This document shows positions 8,490 through 16,746 of a stretch of 64,000 bases of DNA, in pieces. Position 1 is the stretch's first letter; each line of letters opens with the position of its first letter. The notes beneath the pieces were generated by a model that searched no databases, had not been told where the DNA came from, and saw nothing but the letters and a program-made list of their open reading frames with translations. The position numbers were made by a program, and so were the translations under genes. The DNA is from Burkholderiales bacterium (GTDB lineage Bacteria > Pseudomonadota > Gammaproteobacteria > Burkholderiales > SHXO01), in assembly GCA_020854105.1 (NCBI GenBank), contig JADZGB010000017.1:1-64000 (forward strand). Reading direction: 5' to 3'.

Positions 8490-9854
8490 ATGAACCTCTA
8501 CTCCAGACTCCGCGAACGCGCCGCGCAGAACCGGCCCGTGCGCGTCGGCCTCATCGGCGCCGGCAAGTTCGGCGCGATGTATCTCGCACAGCTGCCGAAG
8601 ACCCCCGGCGTGCACCTGGTGGGCATCGCCGACCTGTCCCCCGCCAATGCACGAACCAACCTGGAGCGCGTCGGCTGGGCCGCCGAGCGCTTCGCCGCCT
8701 CGTCGCTCGACAGCGCATCGAAGAGCGGCACGACGCATCTGACCGAGGACTGGCGAGCCCTGGTCTCGCACCCTGCCATCGACATCGTCATCGAAGCAAC
8801 CGGCAATCCGGTGGTCGCGGTGGAGCACGCGCTCGGCGCCTTCCAGCACGGCAAGCACGTGATCAACGTCACGGTCGAGGCCGACGCCTTCTGCGGGCCG
8901 CTGCTGGCGCGCAAGGCGCGCGAGGCAGGCGTCATCTACAGCCTGGCCTACGGCGACCAGCCGGCGATGATCTGCGATCTGGTGGACTGGGCGCGCGCGG
9001 CGGGTTTCCAGGTCGTGGCAGCGGGCCGCGGACACAAGTGGCTCCCGCACTTCGCCCAGTCCACGCCGGAGACCGTATGGGGCTACTACGGACTGAGCCC
9101 CGAGCAGGCCCGGATCGGCGGCCTCAACCCCAAGATGTTCAACTCCTTCCTCGACGGCTCGAAGCCGGCGATCGAGAGCACGGCAGTGTGCAACGCGGCC
9201 GATCTCACGCCCGCGCCGGACGGACTGTCCTTCCCGCCGGCGAGCGTGGAGGACATCCCGTTCATCATGCGTCCGCGCGAGGAAGGCGGCCACCTGCACC
9301 ACAAGGGCCAGGTGGAGGTGGTGTCCTCGCTGGAGCGTGACGGGCGCGTCATCCCCTACGACATCCGCTTCGGGGTGTTCGTCGTGTTCGAGGGCGACAC
9401 CGAATACATCCGCCGCTGCTTCGGCGAGTACGGCGTCAGGACCGATCCGGGCGGACGCTATGCCTGCCTGTACAAGCGCTGGCACATGATCGGCCTCGAG
9501 GTCGGCATCTCGGTGGCCTCGGTGGGCGTGCGCAACGAACCCACCGGGTGCGCCACGGGCTTCCGCGCAGACTGCGTGGCGGTCGCCAAGCGCGACCTGA
9601 AGGCGGGTGAAATGCTCGACGGAGAAGGCGGCTATACCGTGGTCGGCAGGCTCATGCCGGCGCGCGATTCGCTGGCACGGGGCGCACTGCCACTCGGTCT
9701 GGCGCACGGCGTCAGGCTGCTGTCGGCGGTCACGGCCGGAGGCACGGTGCGCTGGAGCGACGTCGCCATCGACGACAGTCTGGCGGTGCGCACGCGCCGC
9801 GAAATGGAGCGCGTGTTCGCGCCAGAGGGCGCGCCGGCGATGGCCGCGCGCTGA
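8490..9854 (+). CDS. Homoserine dehydrogenase-like oxidoreductase with C-terminal SAF domain
   Basis: 454 residues. A Rossmann NAD(P)-binding domain opens at VRVGLIGAGKFGAMYLAQL. A middle dehydrogenase region contains the conserved EATGNPVVAVEHALGAF. A C-terminal SAF/AFP-like beta-clip segment (about 375-445: DCVAVAKRDLKAGEMLDGEGG) ends the protein. This is the architecture annotated as predicted homoserine dehydrogenase with SAF domain, whose true substrates are mostly sugar-acid-like or branched compounds rather than homoserine. It lies 23 bases after the PhyH gene, probably one operon. Its stop codon abuts the stop of the convergent rhomboid gene with no gap. Confidence 0.8.
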   Translation: MNLYSRLRERAAQNRPVRVGLIGAGKFGAMYLAQLPKTPGVHLVGIADLSPANARTNLERVGWAAERFAASSLDSASKSGTTHLTEDWRALVSHPAIDIVIEATGNPVVAVEHALGAFQHGKHVINVTVEADAFCGPLLARKAREAGVIYSLAYGDQPAMICDLVDWARAAGFQVVAAGRGHKWLPHFAQSTPETVWGYYGLSPEQARIGGLNPKMFNSFLDGSKPAIESTAVCNAADLTPAPDGLSFPPASVEDIPFIMRPREEGGHLHHKGQVEVVSSLERDGRVIPYDIRFGVFVVFEGDTEYIRRCFGEYGVRTDPGGRYACLYKRWHMIGLEVGISVASVGVRNEPTGCATGFRADCVAVAKRDLKAGEMLDGEGGYTVVGRLMPARDSLARGALPLGLAHGVRLLSAVTAGGTVRWSDVAIDDSLAVRTRREMERVFAPEGAPAMAAR

Positions 9855-10616
9855 TCAGGCCCCGGGCAGTCGGGTAGAGCTGCCCGGGCTGGCGCCCTCC
9901 TCGATGCGCTCCACCCATTCGAGGTCCTCGGCCGCCTCGCGCTCCAGTTCCCAGCTGTAGCGCTTCTCCGGCGGGCGGGGATCCGCGTCGCGCAGCAGCA
10001 CCGCCAGCGTCACCCCCGTCAGCGCGCCCGCGAGATGGGATTCGAACGAGATCTGCGGATCGCCGGGCAGCACACCCCACACCATGCCGCCGTACATGAA
10101 GAACACGATCATCGCGAGCGCGATGGCGCGCCGGTCGCGCCGCAGCACGCCGATGGCGAAGACGAAGAACATCGCGCCGAAGGTCAGCCCGCTGGCACCG
10201 ACGTGATAGGACGGGCGCGCGAACAGCCACACGCCCAGCCCGACGGCGAGGAAGAGGACCGGCACCACGATGCGGGCCGCGCGCGGATAGCCGTACAGGA
10301 GCGCGGTGCCCAGCACGATCACGGGCGTGGTGTTCGCGACGAGATGGCCCCAGCTGCCGTGCACGAACGGTGCGAGCAGGATGCCGGCCAGTCCGGTCCA
10401 CTGGCGCGGGTAGATCCCCAGGTGCAGGAAGCTGGTTCCGGCGAATGCCTCGAGCGTCCTGACCAGCCAGAGCGCGAGCGCGAATGCGGCAGACAGCACC
10501 AGCGCGCTCTGCCAGCGCCGGCGGTCGTGTTCGATCAGGCGGTCCTGTTCGATCAGACGGTCCGGTGTCGACGCGGCACCGACCAGCCTGGCATGTCGAA
10601 GATCATCGCGCCTCAT
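9855..10616 (-). CDS. Rhomboid-family intramembrane serine protease
   Basis: 253 residues with about six hydrophobic helices. Rhomboid signatures are present: HGSWGHLVANT (the oxyanion-side His/Asn region), the GASG serine motif in HVGASGLTFG, and the catalytic His in FESHLAGALTG. The ATG at 10616 gives a short cytoplasmic tail with a duplicated DRLIE stretch from an 18-bp tandem repeat; an upstream in-frame Met would add 19 residues. It cleaves membrane proteins within the bilayer; the targets are unknown. The 3' end abuts the convergent SAF oxidoreductase gene. Confidence 0.88.
   Translation of the reverse strand: MRRDDLRHARLVGAASTPDRLIEQDRLIEHDRRRWQSALVLSAAFALALWLVRTLEAFAGTSFLHLGIYPRQWTGLAGILLAPFVHGSWGHLVANTTPVIVLGTALLYGYPRAARIVVPVLFLAVGLGVWLFARPSYHVGASGLTFGAMFFVFAIGVLRRDRRAIALAMIVFFMYGGMVWGVLPGDPQISFESHLAGALTGVTLAVLLRDADPRPPEKRYSWELEREAAEDLEWVERIEEGASPGSSTRLPGA
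10528..10563. repeat. 18-bp tandem duplication in the rhomboid gene
   Basis: Two 18-base units (10528-10545 and 10546-10563) differ by one base. They encode a repeated six-residue DRLIE-type segment in the cytoplasmic N-terminal tail of the rhomboid protease. Confidence 0.85.
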
Positions 10617-10784
10617 GCGCACTCCGCTCAGCGTTGCAGCGCGATCGAATGCGCGCACTAGCGTGCACATCACGACCCGGAACGGCTGTTATCGAGGCGC
10701 GCGTTAGGCATTTCAATGGAGGCATCGGCCGTATCGGAAAATCCCCGAGACGGTACCCCCGCGCCTGGGCGCGCGAAACGAAAA

Positions 10785-10815
10785 CGGCGGGGTCTCTCCC
10801 GCCGCTTTCATCGTT
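10785..10815 (-). terminator. Rho-independent terminator of the IlvD/Edd gene
   Basis: CGGCGGG (10785-10791) pairs with CCCGCCG (10798-10804) around a six-base loop. Read on the minus strand the stem is followed by TTTTCGTTT (10784 downward). It lies 28-47 bases past the stop of the dehydratase gene. Confidence 0.8.
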
Positions 10816-10831
10816 GCACCTGCCGCGATGC

Positions 10832-12631
10832 TCAGTGGTTGTCGCGCGGCACACCCTTGGTCTCGGCGATGCGCTGGTACTTCACCGCCGGCTTGAGGAC
10901 CATGCCTTCCGAGAGTTCGTCCACCATGTCGCGCTGGATCTCCTGCCACGGAGTCTGGCTCTCGGGCGACTTGTAGCCGCCCTGTGCCTTCAGCTCGGCG
11001 TGACGCTTCTCCAGCTCTTCCTTGCTGATCAGCATGTCCACGGTGCGCTTGTTCAGGTCGATGCGCACCTTGTCGCCGGTCCTCAGCACGGCAAGACCGC
11101 TGTTGCTCGCCGCCTCGGGGGACGCGTTCAGGATCGAGGGCGAACCGGAGGTACCGGACTGGCGCCCGTCGCCGATGCAGGGCAGCTCCATGACGCCGCG
11201 CTTGAGCAGCGCCGCCGGTGCGCGCATGTTGACCACTTCGGCTGCGCCCGGATATCCCTTCGGGCCGGTGCCGCGCACGAACAGGATGCAGTGCTCGTCC
11301 ACCGCCAGCGCCGGGTCGTCGATGCGATGGTGGTAGTCCTCAGGCCCATCGAACACGATGGCCCGGCCCTCGAACGCGTTGGGATCCTTGGCATTCGACA
11401 GATAGCGCTCGCGGAACTCCCTGGAGATCACGCTCGTCTTCATGATCGCGCTGTCGAACAGATTGCCCCTCATGTTGAGGAAACCGGCCTTGTCCTTCAT
11501 CGGCTTATCGAAGGGCCATATCACCTTGCTGTCGAGCACCGGGGTGTCCCTGCAGTTCTCCGCCAGCGTCTTGCCGGTGACGGTGAGCGCGTTGCGGATC
11601 TTGCCCACTTTCATCAGTTCGTTGACCACCGCCGGCACCCCGCCGGCGCGGTGATACTCCTCGCCCAGATATTCGCCGGCCGGCTGCAGGTTCACCAGCA
11701 GCGGAATCTCGTAACCGATCTTCTCCCAGTCGTCGTTGTCGAGCTTCACGCCCATGTGGCGGGCGATGGCGTTGAGGTGGATGGGCGCGTTGGTCGACCC
11801 GCCGATGGCGGAATTGACCACGATGGCGTTCTCGAATGCCTCGCGCGTGAGGATCTTCGAGGGACGCAGATCCTCCCACACCATGTCGACGATGCGCTTG
11901 CCGCTCTCGTAGGCGATCGCGGCACGCTCCTTGTGCGGCGCGGGCGGCGCGGCACAGCCGGTGAGCGACATGCCCAGCGCCTCGGCCAGCGAGTTCATGG
12001 TCGAGGCCGTGCCCATGGTGTTGCAGTGCCCGGGCGAGGGCGCGGAGGAAGCCACCATTTCGATGAACTCCTCGCGATTGATCTCGCCTGCCGCCAGCAT
12101 CTCGCGCGCGCGCCACACGATCGTCCCGGACCCGGTGCGCTCGCCGCGGAACCAGCCGTTGAGCATGGGCCCGCCGGACAGGACGATGGCCGGAATGTCC
12201 ACCGTCGCAGCCGCCATCAGCTGGGCCGGCGTGGTCTTGTCGCAGCCGGTGGTCAGCACCACGCCATCGATGAAGTAGCCGTACAGCAATTCCACCAGGC
12301 CGAGGTAGCACAGGTTGCGATCGAGGGAGGCGGTCGGGCGCTTGCCCGTTTCCTGGATCGGGTGCAGCGGCACCTCGAAGGCGATGCCGCCGGCCTCGCG
12401 GATGCCTTCACGCAGCCGATGGGCGAGCTCGAGATGATGTCGATTGCAGGGCGAGAGGTCCGAACCGGACTGGGCGATCATGATGATCGGCTTGCCTGCC
12501 TGAAGCTCTTCGCGCTTCAGGCCCCAGTTCATGTAGCGCTCCAGGTAGAGCGCGGTCATGTCCGGATTGTCCGGGTTGTCGAACCACTTCCGGGACCGCA
12601 GTCTGGCCGGGTCCCTGTTCGGTGCTGCCAT
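10832..12631 (-). CDS. IlvD/Edd-family dehydratase, probable sugar-acid (arabinonate/xylonate-type) dehydratase
   Basis: 599 residues, full length for the family. The three cluster-binding Cys regions are present: [19 protein letters not shown] and [17 protein letters not shown]. Their contexts differ from the true dihydroxy-acid dehydratase at 39118-40803 ([22 protein letters not shown]) and match the sugar-acid branch. Such enzymes dehydrate aldonic acids (L-arabinonate, D-xylonate, galactonate) with an Fe-S cluster and Mg. The C-terminus is longer than in IlvD. No aldose dehydrogenase or aldolase sits beside it, so the substrate is open. A terminator follows the gene. Confidence 0.88.
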   Translation of the reverse strand: MAAPNRDPARLRSRKWFDNPDNPDMTALYLERYMNWGLKREELQAGKPIIMIAQSGSDLSPCNRHHLELAHRLREGIREAGGIAFEVPLHPIQETGKRPTASLDRNLCYLGLVELLYGYFIDGVVLTTGCDKTTPAQLMAAATVDIPAIVLSGGPMLNGWFRGERTGSGTIVWRAREMLAAGEINREEFIEMVASSAPSPGHCNTMGTASTMNSLAEALGMSLTGCAAPPAPHKERAAIAYESGKRIVDMVWEDLRPSKILTREAFENAIVVNSAIGGSTNAPIHLNAIARHMGVKLDNDDWEKIGYEIPLLVNLQPAGEYLGEEYHRAGGVPAVVNELMKVGKIRNALTVTGKTLAENCRDTPVLDSKVIWPFDKPMKDKAGFLNMRGNLFDSAIMKTSVISREFRERYLSNAKDPNAFEGRAIVFDGPEDYHHRIDDPALAVDEHCILFVRGTGPKGYPGAAEVVNMRAPAALLKRGVMELPCIGDGRQSGTSGSPSILNASPEAASNSGLAVLRTGDKVRIDLNKRTVDMLISKEELEKRHAELKAQGGYKSPESQTPWQEIQRDMVDELSEGMVLKPAVKYQRIAETKGVPRDNH

Positions 12632-12859
12632 GATGTCCTCCTCCGGGGGGCGTGCGTACGCGCGCCTGTCTTGAACAGCTAATTACTTTAACCGCTTTTC
12701 GCGCAGGACGATGGCGACGGCGCGCGAATGCGGGAATGACCGATTGCGCGCGGCCGCACCGTTGCCCTAGACTTCCCGGCGATCGGACAGGAACGACAAC
12801 GTCCTGGAACGAGCGGGCCCGAACGAACCCAACGACAACAGGACCGGGGGCCAGCACGA

Positions 12860-13516
12860 ATGGATCTCGCCAAGCGTTCTTTCCGGACGCGCCTGCGGGT
12901 CGGGCTGACCGAGACCTACGTCTCGCTGCTTCCCTATCTGCCCATCCCGCTGGAGCTGCATCGCCGGCTGATGCTGGCCGACAGCAATCGCCGCGTCGCC
13001 AGCGGCGGCTGGTCCTACCTCGACGACATCTCCGAGGCGCATCGCCACGGTGTCGTGGCGGCCTTCTGCACCTATTTCACCGATACGTCCCGGCGCGTAC
13101 TGGACGTGGGCTGCGGCGCCGGCACGCTGCTGCGGCACCTCGCGTGCGGCGAATACACCGGCATCGACGTCGCCCCCGAGCAGATCGGCAAAGCCCTGCG
13201 GACGCACGGCCACGCAGGGCGTTTCCTGATCGCGGACGCCAACACCTTCCAGCCCGAGGGCATGCTCGACGCCATCGTGTTCAACGAATCGCTCTACTAC
13301 ATGCCCGAGCCGATGCGGCAGGTGGAGCGCTACTGCCGCTTCCTCGCGCCCGGCGGCATCCTGGTGCTGTGCATGTTCGAGACCAACGTCGCCCGCCACA
13401 TCTGGCGCGCGATGCGCGCCACCGGCATGAGCGAGCGGACGCGCGTGAAACTCGTCAACGAGAACGGCTTCATCTCCATCGCAAAGGCGTTCAGCGACCG
13501 GCCCGTGCCGGTCTGA
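12860..13516 (+). CDS. Class I SAM-dependent methyltransferase
   Basis: 218 residues. SAM motif I is VLDVGCGAGTLL (about 80-91), with an acidic residue at the end of strand 2 (YTGIDVAPEQI) and a post-motif DAIVFNESLYYMPEP. About 75 N-terminal residues precede the Rossmann core. The substrate is unknown; the LYYM and GGILVLCMFE features are common in small-molecule and lipid methyltransferases. The ATG at 12860 is preceded by a weak ribosome site. It is isolated: divergent from the dehydratase, with 342 bases before the next gene. Confidence 0.85.
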   Translation: MDLAKRSFRTRLRVGLTETYVSLLPYLPIPLELHRRLMLADSNRRVASGGWSYLDDISEAHRHGVVAAFCTYFTDTSRRVLDVGCGAGTLLRHLACGEYTGIDVAPEQIGKALRTHGHAGRFLIADANTFQPEGMLDAIVFNESLYYMPEPMRQVERYCRFLAPGGILVLCMFETNVARHIWRAMRATGMSERTRVKLVNENGFISIAKAFSDRPVPV

Positions 13517-13858
13517 GGGTGCGCCTCGTACCCGGGCAACGACACCTGGCGATTCAGGCAGCGCTTGCTCGAGACGCGCATGCTGCAGTGCATTAGAAGC
13601 CTGCCCAGCCGCCTCACCCCGCCATGTCAACCGCGGCGCGGCCGGATGCACCCAGGATCCCGTGCAGGATCTTTTCTGCTGCGCCACACCATCGGCAGCG
13701 GATCTCGCGCGCTCGCCAATGCAATATGGAAAGTAGTAAAGTCGCGCGGCGGGCTTCACAGACCGGCAGACCGCGGATGGCCTGCGGGAGGAGAGTCGAG
13801 ACAGCCTGGCGACTGAGTTGTACCTGACGAAGCACAAATCTCGATGGAGGTAGGTGGT
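13517..13858. other. Intergenic region upstream of the molybdenum hydroxylase operon
   Basis: This 342-base gap holds no convincing gene. A frame stays open beyond the methyltransferase stop (to about 13816) but has no family resemblance and atypical residues. The last 60 bases presumably hold the promoter and leader of the downstream operon; a GGAGG ribosome site sits at 13846-13850. I see no strong -35/-10 pair. Confidence 0.5.
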
Positions 13859-14308
13859 ATGAAGCTCAAGGTTAACCAACAGGACAGGAGCTACGAGGGC
13901 GATCCTCAGATGCCCCTGATGTGGTATCTGCGCGACGAACTCGGCCTGACGGGCACGAAGTTCGGCTGCGGCACGGGTCTGTGCGGTGCCTGTACCGTCC
14001 ACGTCGACGGCAAGGCCGCCCGCGCCTGTGTGACGCCAATGGCCGATCTGTCCGGCAAGTCGGTGACCACGATCGAAGGCCTGTCCGCCGATGGCAACCA
14101 TCCGGTGCAGAAGGCCTGGCGCAGCGCCAACGTGCCCCAGTGCGGCTACTGCCAGCCTGGCCAGATCATGAACGCCGCCGCGCTGATCGCCGCCAACAAG
14201 AACCCCTCGGACGCCCAGATCCTGGAGGGAATGCAAGGAAACATCTGCCGCTGCGGCTGCTATCAGCGGATTTTCGCGGCGATCAAGACTGCCGCGAAGG
14301 AGGCCTGA
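13859..14308 (+). CDS. [2Fe-2S] subunit of a xanthine oxidase-family molybdenum hydroxylase (IorA-like)
   Basis: 149 residues with two [2Fe-2S] clusters. The plant-ferredoxin type site is [11 protein letters not shown] plus a later Cys in AARACVTP. The second, all-helical site is [11 protein letters not shown] plus CRCGCYQRI. The ATG at 13859 has a GGAGG site at good distance; an ATG 15 bases earlier overlaps that site and is less likely. It passes electrons from the molybdenum subunit encoded two bases downstream. The small-plus-large two-subunit layout without a FAD subunit is that of isoquinoline 1-oxidoreductase-like and aldehyde-oxidising periplasmic enzymes. Confidence 0.92.
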   Translation: MKLKVNQQDRSYEGDPQMPLMWYLRDELGLTGTKFGCGTGLCGACTVHVDGKAARACVTPMADLSGKSVTTIEGLSADGNHPVQKAWRSANVPQCGYCQPGQIMNAAALIAANKNPSDAQILEGMQGNICRCGCYQRIFAAIKTAAKEA

Positions 14309-14309
14309 G

Positions 14310-16634
14310 ATGAGCTTCTCCAAGTACAAGGATCAACCCCTGATCAAGAACGTCAGCCGTCGCGATATCCTCAAGGGCATCGTGTCCGGCGGCGGCTTCG
14401 TCGTCGCCGCGCAGTTCCTGCCCAGAATGGCGGTGGCGGACGGCGGCTCGGTCAATCAGTACAAGACCGGCGCCGACGGCATGCCCGGCGGCGTGGTGTG
14501 GAATCCGCAGGTGTTCGTGTCGATCGCCAAGGACGGCACCGTGACCATCGTGTCGCACCGTTCGGAGATGGGAACCGGCTCGCGCACCAGCCTGCCGATG
14601 GTGGTGGCCGACGAGATGGAAGCCGACTGGTCGAAGGTCAAGATCGTCCAGGCCGAGGGCGATGAGCCCAAGTACGGCAACCAGGACACCGACGGGTCGC
14701 GCAGCGTGCGCCACTTCATACAGCCGATGCGCTGGTGCGGCGCCGCCACCCGCAACATGCTCGAGCAGGCCGGTGCAGTGTATTTCACCTGTTCCAACAT
14801 GGAAGTGCGCGCCGAAAACCACAAGGTCGTGCACGTCCCGAGCGGCAAGTCGGTCGGCTATGGTGAACTGGCCGATATCGCCGCCACCATGAAGGTGCCG
14901 TCGCTCAAGCAGATCGCGCTGAAGGATCCCAAGGACTTCCGCTACATGGGGAAGGGCAACGTCCAGCTCTACGACATGCGCGACATCACCATGGGCACGG
15001 CCACCTACGCGCAGGACGTGCACGTGGACGGCATGAAGTTCGCCGTGGTCGCACGCCCGCCGGTGCTCGGCGGCAAGGCCGTGAAGTGGGACGAGGCCGC
15101 GGCCATGAAGGTGCCGGGTGTCATCAAGGTGATCCCGATCAACGGCACGCCGATGCCGGCCAAGTTTGCCCCGCTGGGTGGCGTGGCGGTGGTCGCCAAT
15201 AGCACCTGGGCCGCTCTCAAGGGTCGCGAGGCGCTCAAGGTGCAGTGGGACGACGGCCCCAACAAGGTCTACGACTCCGTCAAGTTCAAGGCGGCGATGG
15301 CCGAGCAGGCGCGCAGGCCCGGCAAGATCGAGCGTAACGAAGGCGACTTCGAAGCGGCCGTGAAGACCGCCGACAAGGTCATCGAGCGCGAGTACTACGT
15401 GCCGCACGGCTCGCACGCGACGATGGAGCCCCCGGCAGCGGTCGCGAAAGTGGCCGGCGGCAAGGCCGAGGTCTGGGCCTGCGTGCAGAGCCCGGGCGGT
15501 ACCCGCGGCGACGTGGCCAGCACGCTGGGCATCCCCGAGAAGGACGTGCGCGTGAACGTCACCCTGCTGGGCGGCGGTTTCGGCCGCAAGTCCAAGTGCG
15601 ACTTCGCGCTGGAAGCGGCGCTGCTGTCGAAGGCCATGGGCGGCACGCCGATCAAGGTGGTGTGGACGCGCGAGGACGACATCCAGCACGCGTTCTATCA
15701 CTCGGTGTCCTACCAGCACGTCACTGCGGCGATCGACAAGAACAAGAAGGTCATCGCCTGGCGTCAGCGCAGCGTGTCGCCGTCGCTCATGTCCAACTTC
15801 ATGCCCGATCCCAAGCGCGAGAGCGCTCTGGAACTCGGCCTGGGCCTGATCGACACGCCGTTCAACGTGCCAAACCTGCGCCTGGAGACCGGCGAAGCGG
15901 TCGCCCATACGCGTATCGGCTGGTTCCGTTCGGTGAACAACATCCCGCACGCCTTCGCCATGCAGTCGATGATCGGCGAACTGGCTGCCGAACTGGGCAA
16001 GGACCCGAAGGACTTCCTGCTCGAGATGATCGGGCCGGGACGCATCGTCGATCCGCGCAAGACGGTCACCAGCGAGCTGTGGAACTACGGCGATCCGTTC
16101 GAGACCTACCCGATCGATACCGCTCGCATGCGCGCGGTGGTCGAGCGCGTGGCCAAGGAGGCCGGCTGGGGTAAGAAGCTGCCGAAGGGCGAAGGCATGG
16201 GTATCGCCGTGCAGCGCAGCTTCCAGACCTACGTGGCCAGCGTGGTGCACGTGAAGGTGGATGGCAAGGGCAATGTGGAGGTTCCGCGCGTCGACAGCTG
16301 CATCGACTGCGGCTTCCACATCAATCCCGAACGTATCCACTCGCAGATCGAAGGTGCCGCGGTGATGGGTCTGAGCATCGCCAAGCTCACCCAGATCACC
16401 TTCAAGGATGGCCGCGTTCAGCAGAGCAACTTCCACGACTACCCCGTGCTGCGGATTGGCCAGGGAGCGATGGACGTGCGCACCTACATCATGCCGCACC
16501 CGCCGGAAGTTCCGGCCGCCGGTGTGGGTGAGCCGGGTGTGCCTCCGTTCGCGCCGGCCTTCTGCAACGCGATCTTCGCTGCCACCGGCAAGCGCATCCG
16601 CGAGCTCCCGCTCGGCGATCAGCTGTCGGCATAA
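14310..16634 (+). CDS. Molybdopterin-binding large subunit, isoquinoline 1-oxidoreductase beta-like, Tat-exported
   Basis: 774 residues. The N-terminus has a twin-arginine motif (SRRDILKG, about 17-24) followed by a hydrophobic stretch, so the folded enzyme should be exported to the periplasm. Family features follow: a [20 protein letters not shown] segment that grips the pterin and the late [17 protein letters not shown], which contains the catalytic Glu of xanthine oxidase-family enzymes. It hydroxylates N-heterocycles or oxidises aldehydes; the substrate is unresolved. Electrons would leave through the small subunit to a periplasmic acceptor such as a cytochrome c, none of which is adjacent. 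A double hairpin follows the gene. Confidence 0.9.
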   Translation: MSFSKYKDQPLIKNVSRRDILKGIVSGGGFVVAAQFLPRMAVADGGSVNQYKTGADGMPGGVVWNPQVFVSIAKDGTVTIVSHRSEMGTGSRTSLPMVVADEMEADWSKVKIVQAEGDEPKYGNQDTDGSRSVRHFIQPMRWCGAATRNMLEQAGAVYFTCSNMEVRAENHKVVHVPSGKSVGYGELADIAATMKVPSLKQIALKDPKDFRYMGKGNVQLYDMRDITMGTATYAQDVHVDGMKFAVVARPPVLGGKAVKWDEAAAMKVPGVIKVIPINGTPMPAKFAPLGGVAVVANSTWAALKGREALKVQWDDGPNKVYDSVKFKAAMAEQARRPGKIERNEGDFEAAVKTADKVIEREYYVPHGSHATMEPPAAVAKVAGGKAEVWACVQSPGGTRGDVASTLGIPEKDVRVNVTLLGGGFGRKSKCDFALEAALLSKAMGGTPIKVVWTREDDIQHAFYHSVSYQHVTAAIDKNKKVIAWRQRSVSPSLMSNFMPDPKRESALELGLGLIDTPFNVPNLRLETGEAVAHTRIGWFRSVNNIPHAFAMQSMIGELAAELGKDPKDFLLEMIGPGRIVDPRKTVTSELWNYGDPFETYPIDTARMRAVVERVAKEAGWGKKLPKGEGMGIAVQRSFQTYVASVVHVKVDGKGNVEVPRVDSCIDCGFHINPERIHSQIEGAAVMGLSIAKLTQITFKDGRVQQSNFHDYPVLRIGQGAMDVRTYIMPHPPEVPAAGVGEPGVPPFAPAFCNAIFAATGKRIRELPLGDQLSA

Positions 16635-16642
16635 GAAGCGGA

Positions 16643-16720
16643 CGGATCCTCCGGGCAACCGGGGGATCCGGGCCGTAGCAGGGCTTCGACGCCCGTCCGC
16701 GAGGACGGGCGTTCTTGTTT
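16643..16720 (+). terminator. Double hairpin with rho-independent terminator after the molybdenum hydroxylase operon
   Basis: The first hairpin is CGGATCCTCCGG (16643-16654) and CCGGGGGATCCG (16659-16670) around a GCAA tetraloop, with no U tail. The second is ACGCCCGTCC (16689-16698) and GGACGGGCGT (16703-16712) around a GCGA loop, followed by TCTTGTTT. Only the second has the tail of an intrinsic terminator. Both loops are of the stable GNRA class. Confidence 0.8.
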
Positions 16721-16746
16721 GCGGGCCCGCGGCACGGGCCGGCGCC

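Noticed and set aside
13517..13816. Read-through extension of the methyltransferase beyond its TGA
   Set aside because: The frame stays open for 100 codons, but the 218-residue protein already includes the final strand of the fold, and the extension has no recognisable pattern. No selenocysteine-type hairpin was evident.
14283..16658. Minus-strand frame of about 791 codons opposite the molybdenum hydroxylase large subunit
   Set aside because: It is a His/Leu/Ala/Gly-rich shadow frame of high-GC DNA; the plus strand has the complete, motif-bearing protein.
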